From Chitinophagaceae bacterium (GTDB lineage: Bacteria; Bacteroidota; Bacteroidia; Chitinophagales; Chitinophagaceae): a DNA stretch of 64,000 nt. The DNA is taken from the NCBI GenBank assembly GCA_019638595.1, contig JAHBTJ010000019.1:62001-126000 (forward strand), written 5' to 3'. A program made the translations under genes and the position numbers. Shown one piece after another: positions 8,385-16,099 of this stretch (position 1 is the first letter of the stretch; the number at the start of each line of letters is the position of its first letter). The notes beneath the pieces are model-generated. The model saw only the letters and a program-made list of their open reading frames with translations. It had not been told where the DNA came from and ran no database searches.

Positions 8385-8801
8385 ATGGCAGAACAAATTT
8401 CGGAGCTGTTACGAAAAAACCAGTTGAGTGTAACAGACAACAGAAAAAAGATACTGGAGCTTTTTTTGCAAAGCGATAGTGCCCTGGCACATCACGATAT
8501 TGAGGCCAGAACAAAAGAAAAATTCGACAGGGTAACGGTATACCGTACCCTGCAAACCTTTATGGACAGGGGGATCATTCATACCATTCCTACTGCCGAC
8601 AATTCAGTTAAATACGCTTTGTGCAAAGACAGTTGTGAGCAGGGGCATCACCACGACGATCACGTTCACTTTATTTGCTCATCCTGTGGCACTACCACCT
8701 GCCTTGAAGAGATACATATACCGGAAATTAAATTACCGCGTGGGTATAAAACAAAACAAACCGAAGTGGTGATCAGCGGCGTTTGTAAGCTATGCAGTTG
8801 A
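8385..8801 (+). CDS. Fur-family metal-responsive transcriptional regulator
   Basis: A 138-residue Fur-family repressor. The N-terminal winged helix includes the recognition-helix pattern DRVTVYRTLQTF. The C-terminal dimerisation domain has a His-rich metal site (GHHHDDHVHF) and the structural zinc site made of two CxxC pairs (CSSC and CKLC). The two CxxC motifs and the MerC/SCO1 neighbours fit a Zur-like or general Fur function; sequence alone does not settle which metal. Probably in one unit with the SCO1 gene. Inverted repeats built on GTTGC lie upstream of the unit and just downstream of this gene. Confidence 0.9.
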   Translation: MAEQISELLRKNQLSVTDNRKKILELFLQSDSALAHHDIEARTKEKFDRVTVYRTLQTFMDRGIIHTIPTADNSVKYALCKDSCEQGHHHDDHVHFICSSCGTTTCLEEIHIPEIKLPRGYKTKQTEVVISGVCKLCS

Positions 8802-8814
8802 GCTAAAGAATTGC

Positions 8815-8832
8815 TTGTTGCCGTTGCAACAA
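8815..8832. promoter_or_regulatory. Inverted repeat with Fur-box-like half-sites
   Basis: TTGTTGC-CGTT-GCAACAA is a perfect 7-bp inverted repeat, 14 bp after the fur stop codon and 67 bp before ruvB. It shares the GTTGC/GCAAC half-site with the palindrome at 7628-7642. It could be an operator or a weak terminator; the following sequence is only moderately T-rich. Confidence 0.35.
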
Positions 8833-8898
8833 ACTAAACCTTATTTTTACCTGGTATAACAATACAACCATTACTTAAAGCCAAGCAGGCAGTACCAC

Positions 8899-9921
8899 AT
8901 GCAAAATCCTCATTTAAACAGCGATAAAACTTCACTGAGTGCTGCCGAAAAAGAATTTGAAAATAATATCCGCCCTCATGAAATAGCCGAGTTCAGCGGG
9001 CAGGTACAGGTAATTGAAAATATCCGCATTTTTATCAAGGCGGCGCGAATACGGGGCGAAGCTTTGGATCATGTTTTATTTCACGGTCCTCCCGGGCTGG
9101 GTAAAACAACGCTCAGCCGCATTGTTGCAAACGAGCTGGGAGTGAATATTAAAGAAACTTCGGGGCCGGTAATAGAAAAGCCCGCGGACCTCGCAGGATT
9201 GCTTACCAACCTTCAGGCCAACGACGTTCTTTTTATTGATGAAATACACAGGCTTAGCACCGTGGTAGAAGAATACCTGTATTCTGCTATGGAAGATTAC
9301 CGTATAGATATAATGATTGATACGGGACCAAACGCGCGAAGCATACAAATCAACCTGAACCCTTTTACCCTTATTGGCGCTACCACCAGGAGCGGACTGT
9401 TAACCGCGCCGTTGCTGTCGAGGTTCGCTATTAAATCGCGTCTTGAATATTATGATGCCGTAACGCTTCAAAAAATAATTTTACGTTCGGCTTCCATTTT
9501 AAAAACCAGCATAGCGCCCGAAGCTGCGAAAGAAATCGCCGGGAGAAGCAGGGGAACTCCCCGCATAGCCAATGGATTATTACGGCGCGTGCGCGATTTT
9601 GCGCAGGTGCTCAACGATGGTATAATTGATCTTGGCATTACCCAGCATGCGTTGCGCGCGTTGAACGTAGACGAGCACGGGCTTGATGAAATGGATAACA
9701 GGATACTTTCTACCATTATTGAAAAATTTAAAGGCGGCCCCGTAGGCATTACTACCATTGCTACAGCAGTAGGAGAAGAGCCGGGCACGCTGGAAGAAGT
9801 ATACGAGCCCTTTTTAATACAGGAAGGATTTATTATGCGCACGGCCCGAGGCAGGGAAGCTACTCATAAAGCTTATGAACACCTGGGAAAATCCAGGCCC
9901 CGCCAGGATCTTTTATTTTAA
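8899..9921 (+). CDS. ruvB: Holliday junction branch migration ATPase RuvB
   Basis: A 340-residue AAA+ motor that, with RuvA, drives branch migration of Holliday junctions in recombinational repair. Visible motifs: Walker [10 protein letters not shown] near residue 62, Walker B DEIHRL near residue 113, sensor 1 GATTRSG, the arginine finger region LLSRF, and the C-terminal winged-helix DNA-binding domain with RTARGREAT. Length and order match the family. No ruvA or ruvC is adjacent. Confidence 0.98.
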   Translation: MQNPHLNSDKTSLSAAEKEFENNIRPHEIAEFSGQVQVIENIRIFIKAARIRGEALDHVLFHGPPGLGKTTLSRIVANELGVNIKETSGPVIEKPADLAGLLTNLQANDVLFIDEIHRLSTVVEEYLYSAMEDYRIDIMIDTGPNARSIQINLNPFTLIGATTRSGLLTAPLLSRFAIKSRLEYYDAVTLQKIILRSASILKTSIAPEAAKEIAGRSRGTPRIANGLLRRVRDFAQVLNDGIIDLGITQHALRALNVDEHGLDEMDNRILSTIIEKFKGGPVGITTIATAVGEEPGTLEEVYEPFLIQEGFIMRTARGREATHKAYEHLGKSRPRQDLLF

Positions 9922-10095
9922 CAACTACTGGTACGGGTTTTGTCCTTATTGATCACACCCCTGAAAAATAATATTCCAGGTAAGGCTGGGCAGAACTCCG
10001 GAGAAAGTTTCAGATCTCATAATTTTTAAAGGGCTTGCAACCTTTTTGTGTAGCCTTCGTCCAATAATAGTATACATTTTAAAATAAACCGGTAA

Positions 10096-10389
10096 ATGGA
10101 AAAAGTACAAAAGCAACCTTCTCTGTTTATTTGTATTTTAATGGATTTGATAGGTTTGGCCACTTACAGCCTGCCTGTGTTAGGAGAATTGGGCGATTTG
10201 ATATGGGCGCCTGTTTCAGCGCTGGTTTTCTTTAAACTTTTCGGTGGATGGAAAGGAGCTGCAGGCGGTATTTTTAACTTTATTGAAGAGCTTGTTCCCG
10301 GGCTGGATTTTATTCCCAGCTTTACTATTATGTGGATTTTAAGGTCGTTCAGCAGGCCGCAAATAACAAGGTCAATCCAACCCATATAA
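10096..10389 (+). CDS. Small conserved-looking membrane protein
   Basis: A 97-residue protein of unknown function with two hydrophobic stretches (about residues 10-50 and 55-80), a Gly/Ala-rich turn (GGWKGAAGG) and a basic C-terminus. It is not an antisense shadow, and it is followed at once by a strong intrinsic terminator, so it is probably expressed. It resembles small inner-membrane proteins in Bacteroidota genomes, but I cannot assign a family. Confidence 0.7.
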   Translation: MEKVQKQPSLFICILMDLIGLATYSLPVLGELGDLIWAPVSALVFFKLFGGWKGAAGGIFNFIEELVPGLDFIPSFTIMWILRSFSRPQITRSIQPI

Positions 10390-10395
10390 AGCTAC

Positions 10396-10427
10396 AGCGC
10401 TTCAATTCGTTTGAAGCGCTACTTTTT
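10396..10427 (+). terminator. Intrinsic terminator after the small membrane protein
   Basis: AGCGCTTCAA and TTGAAGCGCT pair perfectly around a 5-nt loop (10396-10420), followed by ACTTTTTT. Confidence 0.85.
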
Positions 10428-11122
10428 TATTCCGTTACAAAACGATAGCCAACTCCTTTCACCGTTATGATCTCCAGGGTACTATCCCCTTTCAGGTAGC
10501 CCCGCAGCTTGGTAATATACACATCAAGCGTACGGGAGTTAAAAAACGAATCGCTTCCCCACAGTGCATTGAGTATATCTTTCCTGTCTATAACACGTTC
10601 GCGGTTTTCATACAAAAGGCGCAACAGCTCGCTTTCCCTGAAGGATAATTTCCGTTCTTCGCTGCCGTTAACAAGCGTTTGCCGGTTAGCATTGAAATTA
10701 AAGCTGCCGATCTTTATTTCATCTTTAGCTTCTGCCGTTTGCCGTACGCTGTTACTCTTTGTACGCAACGCATTCTCAATCCTTACGATCAGTTCTTCCA
10801 TACTAAAAGGCTTACGGATATAATCGTTCGCACCCATGTTAAAGCCTTTCACCAGGTCGGTTGTTTGCGTTTTGGCTGTTAAAAAAATAATAGGGACTTC
10901 AAGGTTGGTTTCCCGAATTTCTTCTGCTATTGTAAAGCCGTCTTTGTTCGGCAGCATAATATCCAGCAGGCAAATATCCGGGGCGCAGGTGTTGAATTGG
11001 GATACGGCATCCTCTCCATCCATTTCCAGCACTACTTCATACCCCCGGCTTTCAAGGCTTTCTTTTACAATTTTTGCCAGGAAAACCTCATCTTCAACAT
11101 ACAGTATTTTAGTTTTTTTCAT
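10427..11122 (-). CDS. OmpR-family response regulator
   Basis: A two-domain DNA-binding response regulator of 231 residues, starting MKKTKILYVEDE at 11122. The receiver domain has the acidic pair Glu10/Asp11, the phospho-acceptor Asp54 in CLLDIMLPNKDG, the Thr in IFLTAKT and the Lys in IRKPFSMEEL. The C-terminal winged helix ends in the typical VKGVGYRFV. The gene starts inside the 3' end of the kinase gene (14-bp overlap), so the two are translationally coupled. Target genes are not evident. Confidence 0.95.
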   Translation of the reverse strand: MKKTKILYVEDEVFLAKIVKESLESRGYEVVLEMDGEDAVSQFNTCAPDICLLDIMLPNKDGFTIAEEIRETNLEVPIIFLTAKTQTTDLVKGFNMGANDYIRKPFSMEELIVRIENALRTKSNSVRQTAEAKDEIKIGSFNFNANRQTLVNGSEERKLSFRESELLRLLYENRERVIDRKDILNALWGSDSFFNSRTLDVYITKLRGYLKGDSTLEIITVKGVGYRFVTE

Positions 11123-12539
11123 GTACAACAGGCAGTTTAACTGTAAATTCACTTCCTTCTCCCGGGGTACTCTCCAGCGAAATAGTACCCTGGTGTTGCC
11201 TTACAATATGTGCAACATAACTCAAACCTAAGCCATATCCCTTTATGTTGTGCCTGTTGTTGGTAGGAACCCTGAAAAATTTTTCAAATATTTTTTTCCT
11301 GTACTCTTCATCTATGCCTATTCCATTGTCTTTAACCTTTATAGTGCAGTATTTAGCATCGCAAAGTATGTTGATGTTGATCACCGGGCGGTCTTTACTG
11401 TATTTCAGGGCATTGTCTATTAAGTTATACAGTACGCTGGTAATATGCATGTGGTCTGCCTGGATAATAAAATTGTCGCCGCCCGCATGCAGGTATACAT
11501 TGGCTTTCGTTTTTTCAAACTGAAGGCTCATGGAGTTGATCACTTCATTGGCAAGCTGCTTTATATCAAATTCATCGTATTTAAGCTCTGTTTGCTGTTT
11601 TTCGAACATATTCAGCTTAAGCACCTTGTCAACCAGCATTGAAAGGCGGGTCAGTTCATTACCGGCAATATCAAGATACTCCCGGGCGGTTTCGGGCTTT
11701 TGAAGAACATTAAAGTTCTTGATAGCCTCTATGGCAACGCTTACCGTAGAAATAGGCGTTTTAAGCTCGTGTGTAATATTGCTGATAAATTCATTTTTTA
11801 TATTGGTAAGCTTATGCTGCGCCTGTAAATTCCTGTACAAAAAAACAAAGGCAGAAATAGTTAGCCCCAGCAGAAAAACCGAAAAAAGTATTTGCGGCAG
11901 CAGCCTGGCAAAAAGGTAAGGAGTGGTATTCCCCAGCTCAAGCTGGTAATTTACAGGATTTGTAAATCCTATAGTTACCTTATTCCATTCGGGCCGTGGT
12001 GGTGGTTCTTGTTTTGCATGGCTGCTGTCTACCGACCTTAAGATACTGAAGGGAACATTAATCTTTTCTTTTTGCAGGCTTGCCGTATAGGCATATACAA
12101 TGTCTTTTACCTTAAGCGAATCCTGCAAAGAATCAATACCGATCAAAAATTCAAAGAATCTTCCGGCAGACCTGTACCCGGCTCTTGGCGTGGAATCGGG
12201 CAAACTCAACGCGCCCTGTTTTTCAAGGGTAATAATAGAATTACGCCGCGGCATGATCTGGTCGGTAGAATCAAACAGCTTTTGCCGGATGGCATCGGTA
12301 AACCTGGCTATATCGGGGGGTAATCCATAACGGAAACGAGCCGTTGTATCCAGCTTCAGCTTTGAGGACCTTAAGTCAAAAACAGACTCCCTGAACAAAA
12401 AATTGGTTCGCCAGCGCAGTGTTCTCTTCTCTTCCTCCATGTTCATATACAGCCAATAAATCTGAAAAGCCGCGATCAAAAGGATGGCGGCTACCATGAG
12501 CACTACGGATATATTGAGCCTGCGTTTCACTACAGGCAA
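11109..12539 (-). CDS. Membrane sensor histidine kinase (two-component)
   Basis: A 476-residue kinase: transmembrane segment at about 11-31, a periplasmic sensor region of about 180 residues with no recognised fold, a second transmembrane segment near 212-236, HisKA with phospho-acceptor His257 (NITHELKTPIS), and a HATPase domain with N box NLIDNALKYS, G1 DNGIGID, F box FEKFFRV and G2 GYGLGLSY. It phosphorylates the overlapping OmpR-type partner. The architecture resembles the RprX/RprY pairs of Bacteroidota. The signal is unknown. Confidence 0.94.
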   Translation of the reverse strand: MPVVKRRLNISVVLMVAAILLIAAFQIYWLYMNMEEEKRTLRWRTNFLFRESVFDLRSSKLKLDTTARFRYGLPPDIARFTDAIRQKLFDSTDQIMPRRNSIITLEKQGALSLPDSTPRAGYRSAGRFFEFLIGIDSLQDSLKVKDIVYAYTASLQKEKINVPFSILRSVDSSHAKQEPPPRPEWNKVTIGFTNPVNYQLELGNTTPYLFARLLPQILFSVFLLGLTISAFVFLYRNLQAQHKLTNIKNEFISNITHELKTPISTVSVAIEAIKNFNVLQKPETAREYLDIAGNELTRLSMLVDKVLKLNMFEKQQTELKYDEFDIKQLANEVINSMSLQFEKTKANVYLHAGGDNFIIQADHMHITSVLYNLIDNALKYSKDRPVININILCDAKYCTIKVKDNGIGIDEEYRKKIFEKFFRVPTNNRHNIKGYGLGLSYVAHIVRQHQGTISLESTPGEGSEFTVKLPVVHEKN

Positions 12540-12659
12540 ATGTATATTTTACAATAGTTACAAAGTATTAACATTAACCATAATTAACGTGTATACTAAA
12601 ACCTGGTTTATGTCGTTATACAAAAATTACTTTACCTCCAACATCTTAAATAAGCCATT

Positions 12660-12806
12660 ATGAATACGTTCATTTCAAAAAAATCATCTGTAGTCAACCG
12701 GTTCGTTTTCAGCATTTTGCATAAGCTAACCCAGCGTGCTGATTTTTATCCCATAAAATATTACCATCGTAAAAAAAGAAACAGGGGTGGGTTACAAAGC
12801 TTATAA
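12660..12806 (+). CDS. Putative small basic protein (48 residues)
   Basis: An ATG-initiated frame of 48 residues, with Lys/Arg/Tyr-rich C-terminus (PIKYYHRKKRNRGG), sits alone between two minus-strand genes. It is followed 58 bp later by a clean plus-strand intrinsic terminator (12864-12889), which shows that something on this strand is transcribed here. Function unknown; a short stand-alone RNA is the alternative. Confidence 0.45.
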   Translation: MNTFISKKSSVVNRFVFSILHKLTQRADFYPIKYYHRKKRNRGGLQSL

Positions 12807-12863
12807 GCGAAGTTCCCGCTGAACCATTTTAGCACAACCTCTGAAGTCACAATACGTGCTAGG

Positions 12864-12889
12864 CGCCCTGGTAAAACAGGGCGTTTTTT
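12864..12889 (+). terminator. Intrinsic terminator, plus strand
   Basis: CGCCCTG and CAGGGCG pair around a GTAAAA loop (12864-12883) and are followed by TTTTTT. No plus-strand gene other than the 48-codon frame at 12660-12806 precedes it. Confidence 0.85.
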
Positions 12890-12916
12890 ATAAAAGCGCT
12901 GTTGTTGCTGAAAAGA

Positions 12917-13957
12917 TTATTCAATTACCCATACTTCCTTCCCCCTGAGCAGCTTATCAAGATCTCCTTTTCCTTTTGTAGCTATAACTTCTTCTATCTG
13001 CATTGCCATTATGTCTTCATAGCAGGGCCGGTCGGTTTCGTAAAAAACCCCGAAAGGACGGGGAAGGGCCGTATCCAACGAGGGATCGTCGAACATCCGT
13101 ACCAAAATCTGCGCCTTATAAAAATCGCGCTCATCGTGTATCCATAAATCGTCTGCGGAAAAAGTACCGCCCAGCTCCGCTACTACCGGCTTAAAGCCAT
13201 CCAGCCGTATGCCTTTGTTTTTATTAACGCCAAAAATCAACGGTTTTCCCTGTTCAAGAAAAAGCGTATGATCGGGTTTTGATCCCTTTTCAGTAAATAT
13301 TTCAAAAGCGCCATCGTTAAAAATGTTACAGTTCTGGTATATTTCGGTAAAGGATGATCCTTTGTGACGGTTGCTGCGGATCAGTATTTCCTGGAGGTGC
13401 CTGGGATCGCGGTCCATGGTACGGGCTACAAAGCTTGCGTCTGCACCCATGGCAAGCGCCAGTGGATTGAAAGGGTGATCAATGCTCCCGAACGGGGTTG
13501 ATTTGGTAACTTTCCTTTCTTCGGATGTGGGTGAATACTGCCCCTTGGTAAGCCCGTATATCTGGTTGTTGAAGAGCAGCATATTTACATCAAAGTTCCT
13601 CCTGAGCAAATGAATGGTGTGATTGCCTCCTATGCTCAGCGCATCTCCATCGCCGGCAACGATCCAAACCGACAGTTCCGGACGGCTGGCTTTTAGCCCC
13701 GAAGCGATAGCGGTTGCCCTGCCATGAATGGAATGCATGCCGTATGTATTCATATAATAGGGAAACCTTGATGAGCAGCCTATCCCAGAAATGATCACAA
13801 TATTCTCTTTTGGAATGCCCAGCCCCGGCATTACCCGCTGCACCTGGGCAAGTATGGAATAGTCGCCGCAACCCGGGCACCAGCGAACTTCCTGGTCGGT
13901 AGCAAAATCTTTTGCGGTTAATGGAGGTTGAGAAGGTATGGCTGCTGTATTATTCAT
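12917..13957 (-). CDS. korB: 2-oxoacid:ferredoxin oxidoreductase, beta subunit
   Basis: A 346-residue thiamine-diphosphate-binding beta subunit, starting at MNNTAAIP (13957). A longer frame to 14044 has no support. Visible: the Cys-containing WCPGCGDY near residue 24, and the ThDP motif GDGDALSIGG followed about 20 residues later by NNQIYGLTKGQ. With an alpha/gamma subunit it would interconvert 2-oxoglutarate (or pyruvate) and acyl-CoA, reducing ferredoxin. The alpha subunit, nearly always next to it, is absent from both flanks. The TAnnTTTG element ends 9 bp from the ATG, so the mRNA is close to leaderless. Confidence 0.9.
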   Translation of the reverse strand: MNNTAAIPSQPPLTAKDFATDQEVRWCPGCGDYSILAQVQRVMPGLGIPKENIVIISGIGCSSRFPYYMNTYGMHSIHGRATAIASGLKASRPELSVWIVAGDGDALSIGGNHTIHLLRRNFDVNMLLFNNQIYGLTKGQYSPTSEERKVTKSTPFGSIDHPFNPLALAMGADASFVARTMDRDPRHLQEILIRSNRHKGSSFTEIYQNCNIFNDGAFEIFTEKGSKPDHTLFLEQGKPLIFGVNKNKGIRLDGFKPVVAELGGTFSADDLWIHDERDFYKAQILVRMFDDPSLDTALPRPFGVFYETDRPCYEDIMAMQIEEVIATKGKGDLDKLLRGKEVWVIE

Positions 13958-13965
13958 CGTTAAAG

Positions 13966-13973
13966 CAAATGTA
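13966..13973 (-). promoter_or_regulatory. -7 promoter element of korB
   Basis: The reverse strand reads TACATTTG, ending 8 bp before the ATG at 13957. Transcription would begin at or within a few bases of the start codon. This also shows that the gene has its own promoter and is not the tail of an operon with a missing alpha subunit. Confidence 0.6.
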
Positions 13974-14044
13974 AGACGATATGCTGAAAAATAGTAGCGG
14001 GAAGTAAGAGGCAAAGGCATTTGAACTGGTTTATGTTCATTCAC

Positions 14045-14235
14045 CAGACTACACTTTTTAAATGGCCCTGGCTGTTATTACTGTATATTGCTAAAGGGTA
14101 ATGCATAAGCCATATCTTGTAGATATCCGACTTAACTCATTATCCGCACTACAAGGTCTCTACATTGAAGAGGAGGGTATCATAGCGAGAGTGAAGAACT
14201 GATTATTACAGAAATTGAATTACAACATTGATCAG
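14045..14235. other. Gap without recognisable gene
   Basis: 190 bp between two minus-strand genes. All frames are broken by stops. A short stretch near 14140-14200 reads like a fragment of a protein (SALQGLYIEEEG on the plus strand), but it is too short and interrupted to assign. Confidence 0.4.
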
Positions 14236-15426
14236 TTAAGGTATAAAATTGCTGATTTTTTTTTCCTTTTCGAATTTTTGAATAATATTTTCTTCTTCCG
14301 CAGTTCGTTTTACAATTGGATTTTCTTCCCAAAATTTGGGATCGTATGGTGTTACATGATAGGCTGCGAGATCATTGGACCCGGCATTAATCGCAACAAG
14401 TCCCTCGCTCTTAACATTCACATCATAATCAAGCATTAATAATTTTGACGAGTATGATATTTTCCTGGCAGTTATAAAGCCAAAACTTGCCTTAGCCGAA
14501 AATTCGATATCAGCGAAATCAAGGACAGATTCACGGTCGCCTCTCTTTTTATATTGGGCAATACTACTAATCTCTATGTTTCTCATCTTTAAGGGTCCGC
14601 TTAAGTTAACTTGTAAATTCAGAATAACACCTTCTGTTTTTAATACCTGAAAAGTATTAGTGTCAATATAAAATCTTCCGGAGAAAATACCCTTTTTATA
14701 TCCCGGTTTAGGCGCGCAAATAATTACAGCAACCTCTGCATCATCATAAGAAACATACTTTTCCAATTGGAATGTATATAACGAATCAGGTTTTTGAGCT
14801 AACGGGAACCTCACATAATTATTTGATATATATCCCGACGTTACAAAACTTAAAAAGCTAAAATTAGCAAGTGTAATGGATCTGTTTTCAACATTGGCAT
14901 ACCTTGCCTGCATAGGTCTCCAGCTATTCATAGCAAAGTTTCTCCATTCTCCGTCAAAAAACACTTCCTGTAAGCCGGTATATTCATCTGCTTCCTTACT
15001 AATCTGCCTTAAGTAGCCTTTCCCGGTATAGGCTATATCAACATTTTTTTTTGCTGTATTAAAGGCATTCATCATTATGGTGAGGCCTTCATTTTTTCCA
15101 ATAACAATTTCGGGCAGAGTGCTATCAGCAATGTTAAGAAATACAACAATGGAGTCAACGTATTTATCCAATACTATGCATTTGGATTGATACCCTATCC
15201 TGGTAAAGCACAATTTCAGGGGTATAGACGATGAGGAGATAACGAAGCCTCCATGCTCATTGCTCACACTTGCTGTTGTAGCTGTTATAACACTTACAAA
15301 TTCAACAGGCGTTCTGTTTGTGGAATCAAGTACAACCCCTTTAAACCTGTGTTCAGTAGCCGATTGACTGAATATTTTGCTAAAAAAAAGCAAAAGAAAA
15401 CAAGAAATAATACCTATTCTCTCCAT
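14236..15426 (-). CDS. Exported protein with carboxypeptidase-regulatory-like domain
   Basis: A 396-residue protein starting MERIGIISCFLLLFF at 15426, which provides a signal peptide (cleavage near IFSQS). Residues 25-105 form a carboxypeptidase D regulatory-like beta-sandwich (FKGVVLDSTNRTPVEFVSV). This is the domain that opens many SusC/TonB-dependent proteins in Bacteroidota, but here no beta-barrel follows. The remaining 290 residues look like beta-rich outer-membrane or periplasmic sequence with no family I recognise. Stand-alone gene; the terminator at 15489-15541 separates it from the gene upstream. Confidence 0.75.
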   Translation of the reverse strand: MERIGIISCFLLLFFSKIFSQSATEHRFKGVVLDSTNRTPVEFVSVITATTASVSNEHGGFVISSSSIPLKLCFTRIGYQSKCIVLDKYVDSIVVFLNIADSTLPEIVIGKNEGLTIMMNAFNTAKKNVDIAYTGKGYLRQISKEADEYTGLQEVFFDGEWRNFAMNSWRPMQARYANVENRSITLANFSFLSFVTSGYISNNYVRFPLAQKPDSLYTFQLEKYVSYDDAEVAVIICAPKPGYKKGIFSGRFYIDTNTFQVLKTEGVILNLQVNLSGPLKMRNIEISSIAQYKKRGDRESVLDFADIEFSAKASFGFITARKISYSSKLLMLDYDVNVKSEGLVAINAGSNDLAAYHVTPYDPKFWEENPIVKRTAEEENIIQKFEKEKKISNFIP

Positions 15427-15488
15427 TGAAAATCTATTTTGTTCAAAATACCTTTTCGATATCATTATAACTGGAACATTAGTGTTAA

Positions 15489-15541
15489 AAAAGCTGTTGG
15501 TTGCACGATCAGAAATTAATTGTCGACTACCAACAGCTTTT
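15489..15541 (-). terminator. Long-stem terminator
   Basis: AAAAGCTGTTGGT (15489-15501) and ACCAACAGCTTTT (15529-15541) form a perfect 13-bp stem around a 27-nt loop. A T-run follows on the minus strand. It terminates the broken gene at 15545-16028. Confidence 0.75.
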
Positions 15542-15544
15542 GTT

Positions 15545-16028
15545 TTACGCAGTTAGAACTCTGCTTTGATCTTCAAATTCTTGCAAATGAAATTGCTGGC
15601 ATTTCTTTGATTTCTCCCTCTCCCATAACTGAGCTTTAAAATATTTCTGTTTGCAACATTCAAGATCTGTCCAAAATTTGGCATCGTGTTCAAAAAGCCT
15701 TCCCAACTCTCTGGAAGCTATTTCGAAAAAATTAAAAAAAACATAAAATGAAATGCTCCTGTCTGCAGCCTCGGAATCATTCAATGTATCAAAGAGGAGG
15801 AGAGAACGGAAATATAAATAGCATACAAAATGCTAGTTTAGGTAGTTTTTCTTTTACAATATCGCGCTTGTCAGTCTCAATTGAAGAAAATATAAAAGAT
15901 GGTAAATCGATATAAAAGCTATGCGCAGCGTATAATTCGTTCGAAATTAAATTCCTCTTACTTTCATTACTTATTTTAAGAGAATCTACTAATTTCTCAA
16001 ATTGCAGAATGGTGTTTTTATTCATCAT
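15545..16028 (-). pseudogene. Frameshifted unknown gene (two adjoining half-frames)
   Basis: Two 79-residue minus-strand frames (15789-16028 and 15545-15784) abut in different phases. Read through with one frame change near 15800-15840, they give one helical protein of about 158 residues without an internal stop: the first half ends KLAFCML and the second frame is already open there as YLYFRSLLLFDTLND. The Asp-containing segment LFDTLNDSE loosely recalls the first Asp-rich motif of class I isoprenoid synthases, but this is weak. The 5' half has a proper ATG; the 3' half has only a TTG. It is followed by a good terminator. A sequencing error, a recent frameshift or two small genes are all possible. 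Confidence 0.5.
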
Positions 16029-16071
16029 AAGTTAGGTTATTCACAAATGAGTGCCAGGTAGCTAATGTACA

Positions 16072-16093
16072 AAAGAAGATAATTATCTTCTTT
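16072..16093 (-). terminator. Perfect 22-bp palindrome after the GH125 gene
   Basis: AAAGAAGAT-AATT-ATCTTCTTT is a perfect palindrome 7 bp beyond the GH125 stop codon. It probably serves as a weak (A/T-rich stem) terminator. Confidence 0.45.
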
Positions 16094-16099
16094 AATTTT

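Noticed and set aside
14085-14215. Remnant of a regulator gene
   Set aside because: A few in-frame words resemble PadR-type proteins, but stops interrupt every frame and the match is too short to claim.
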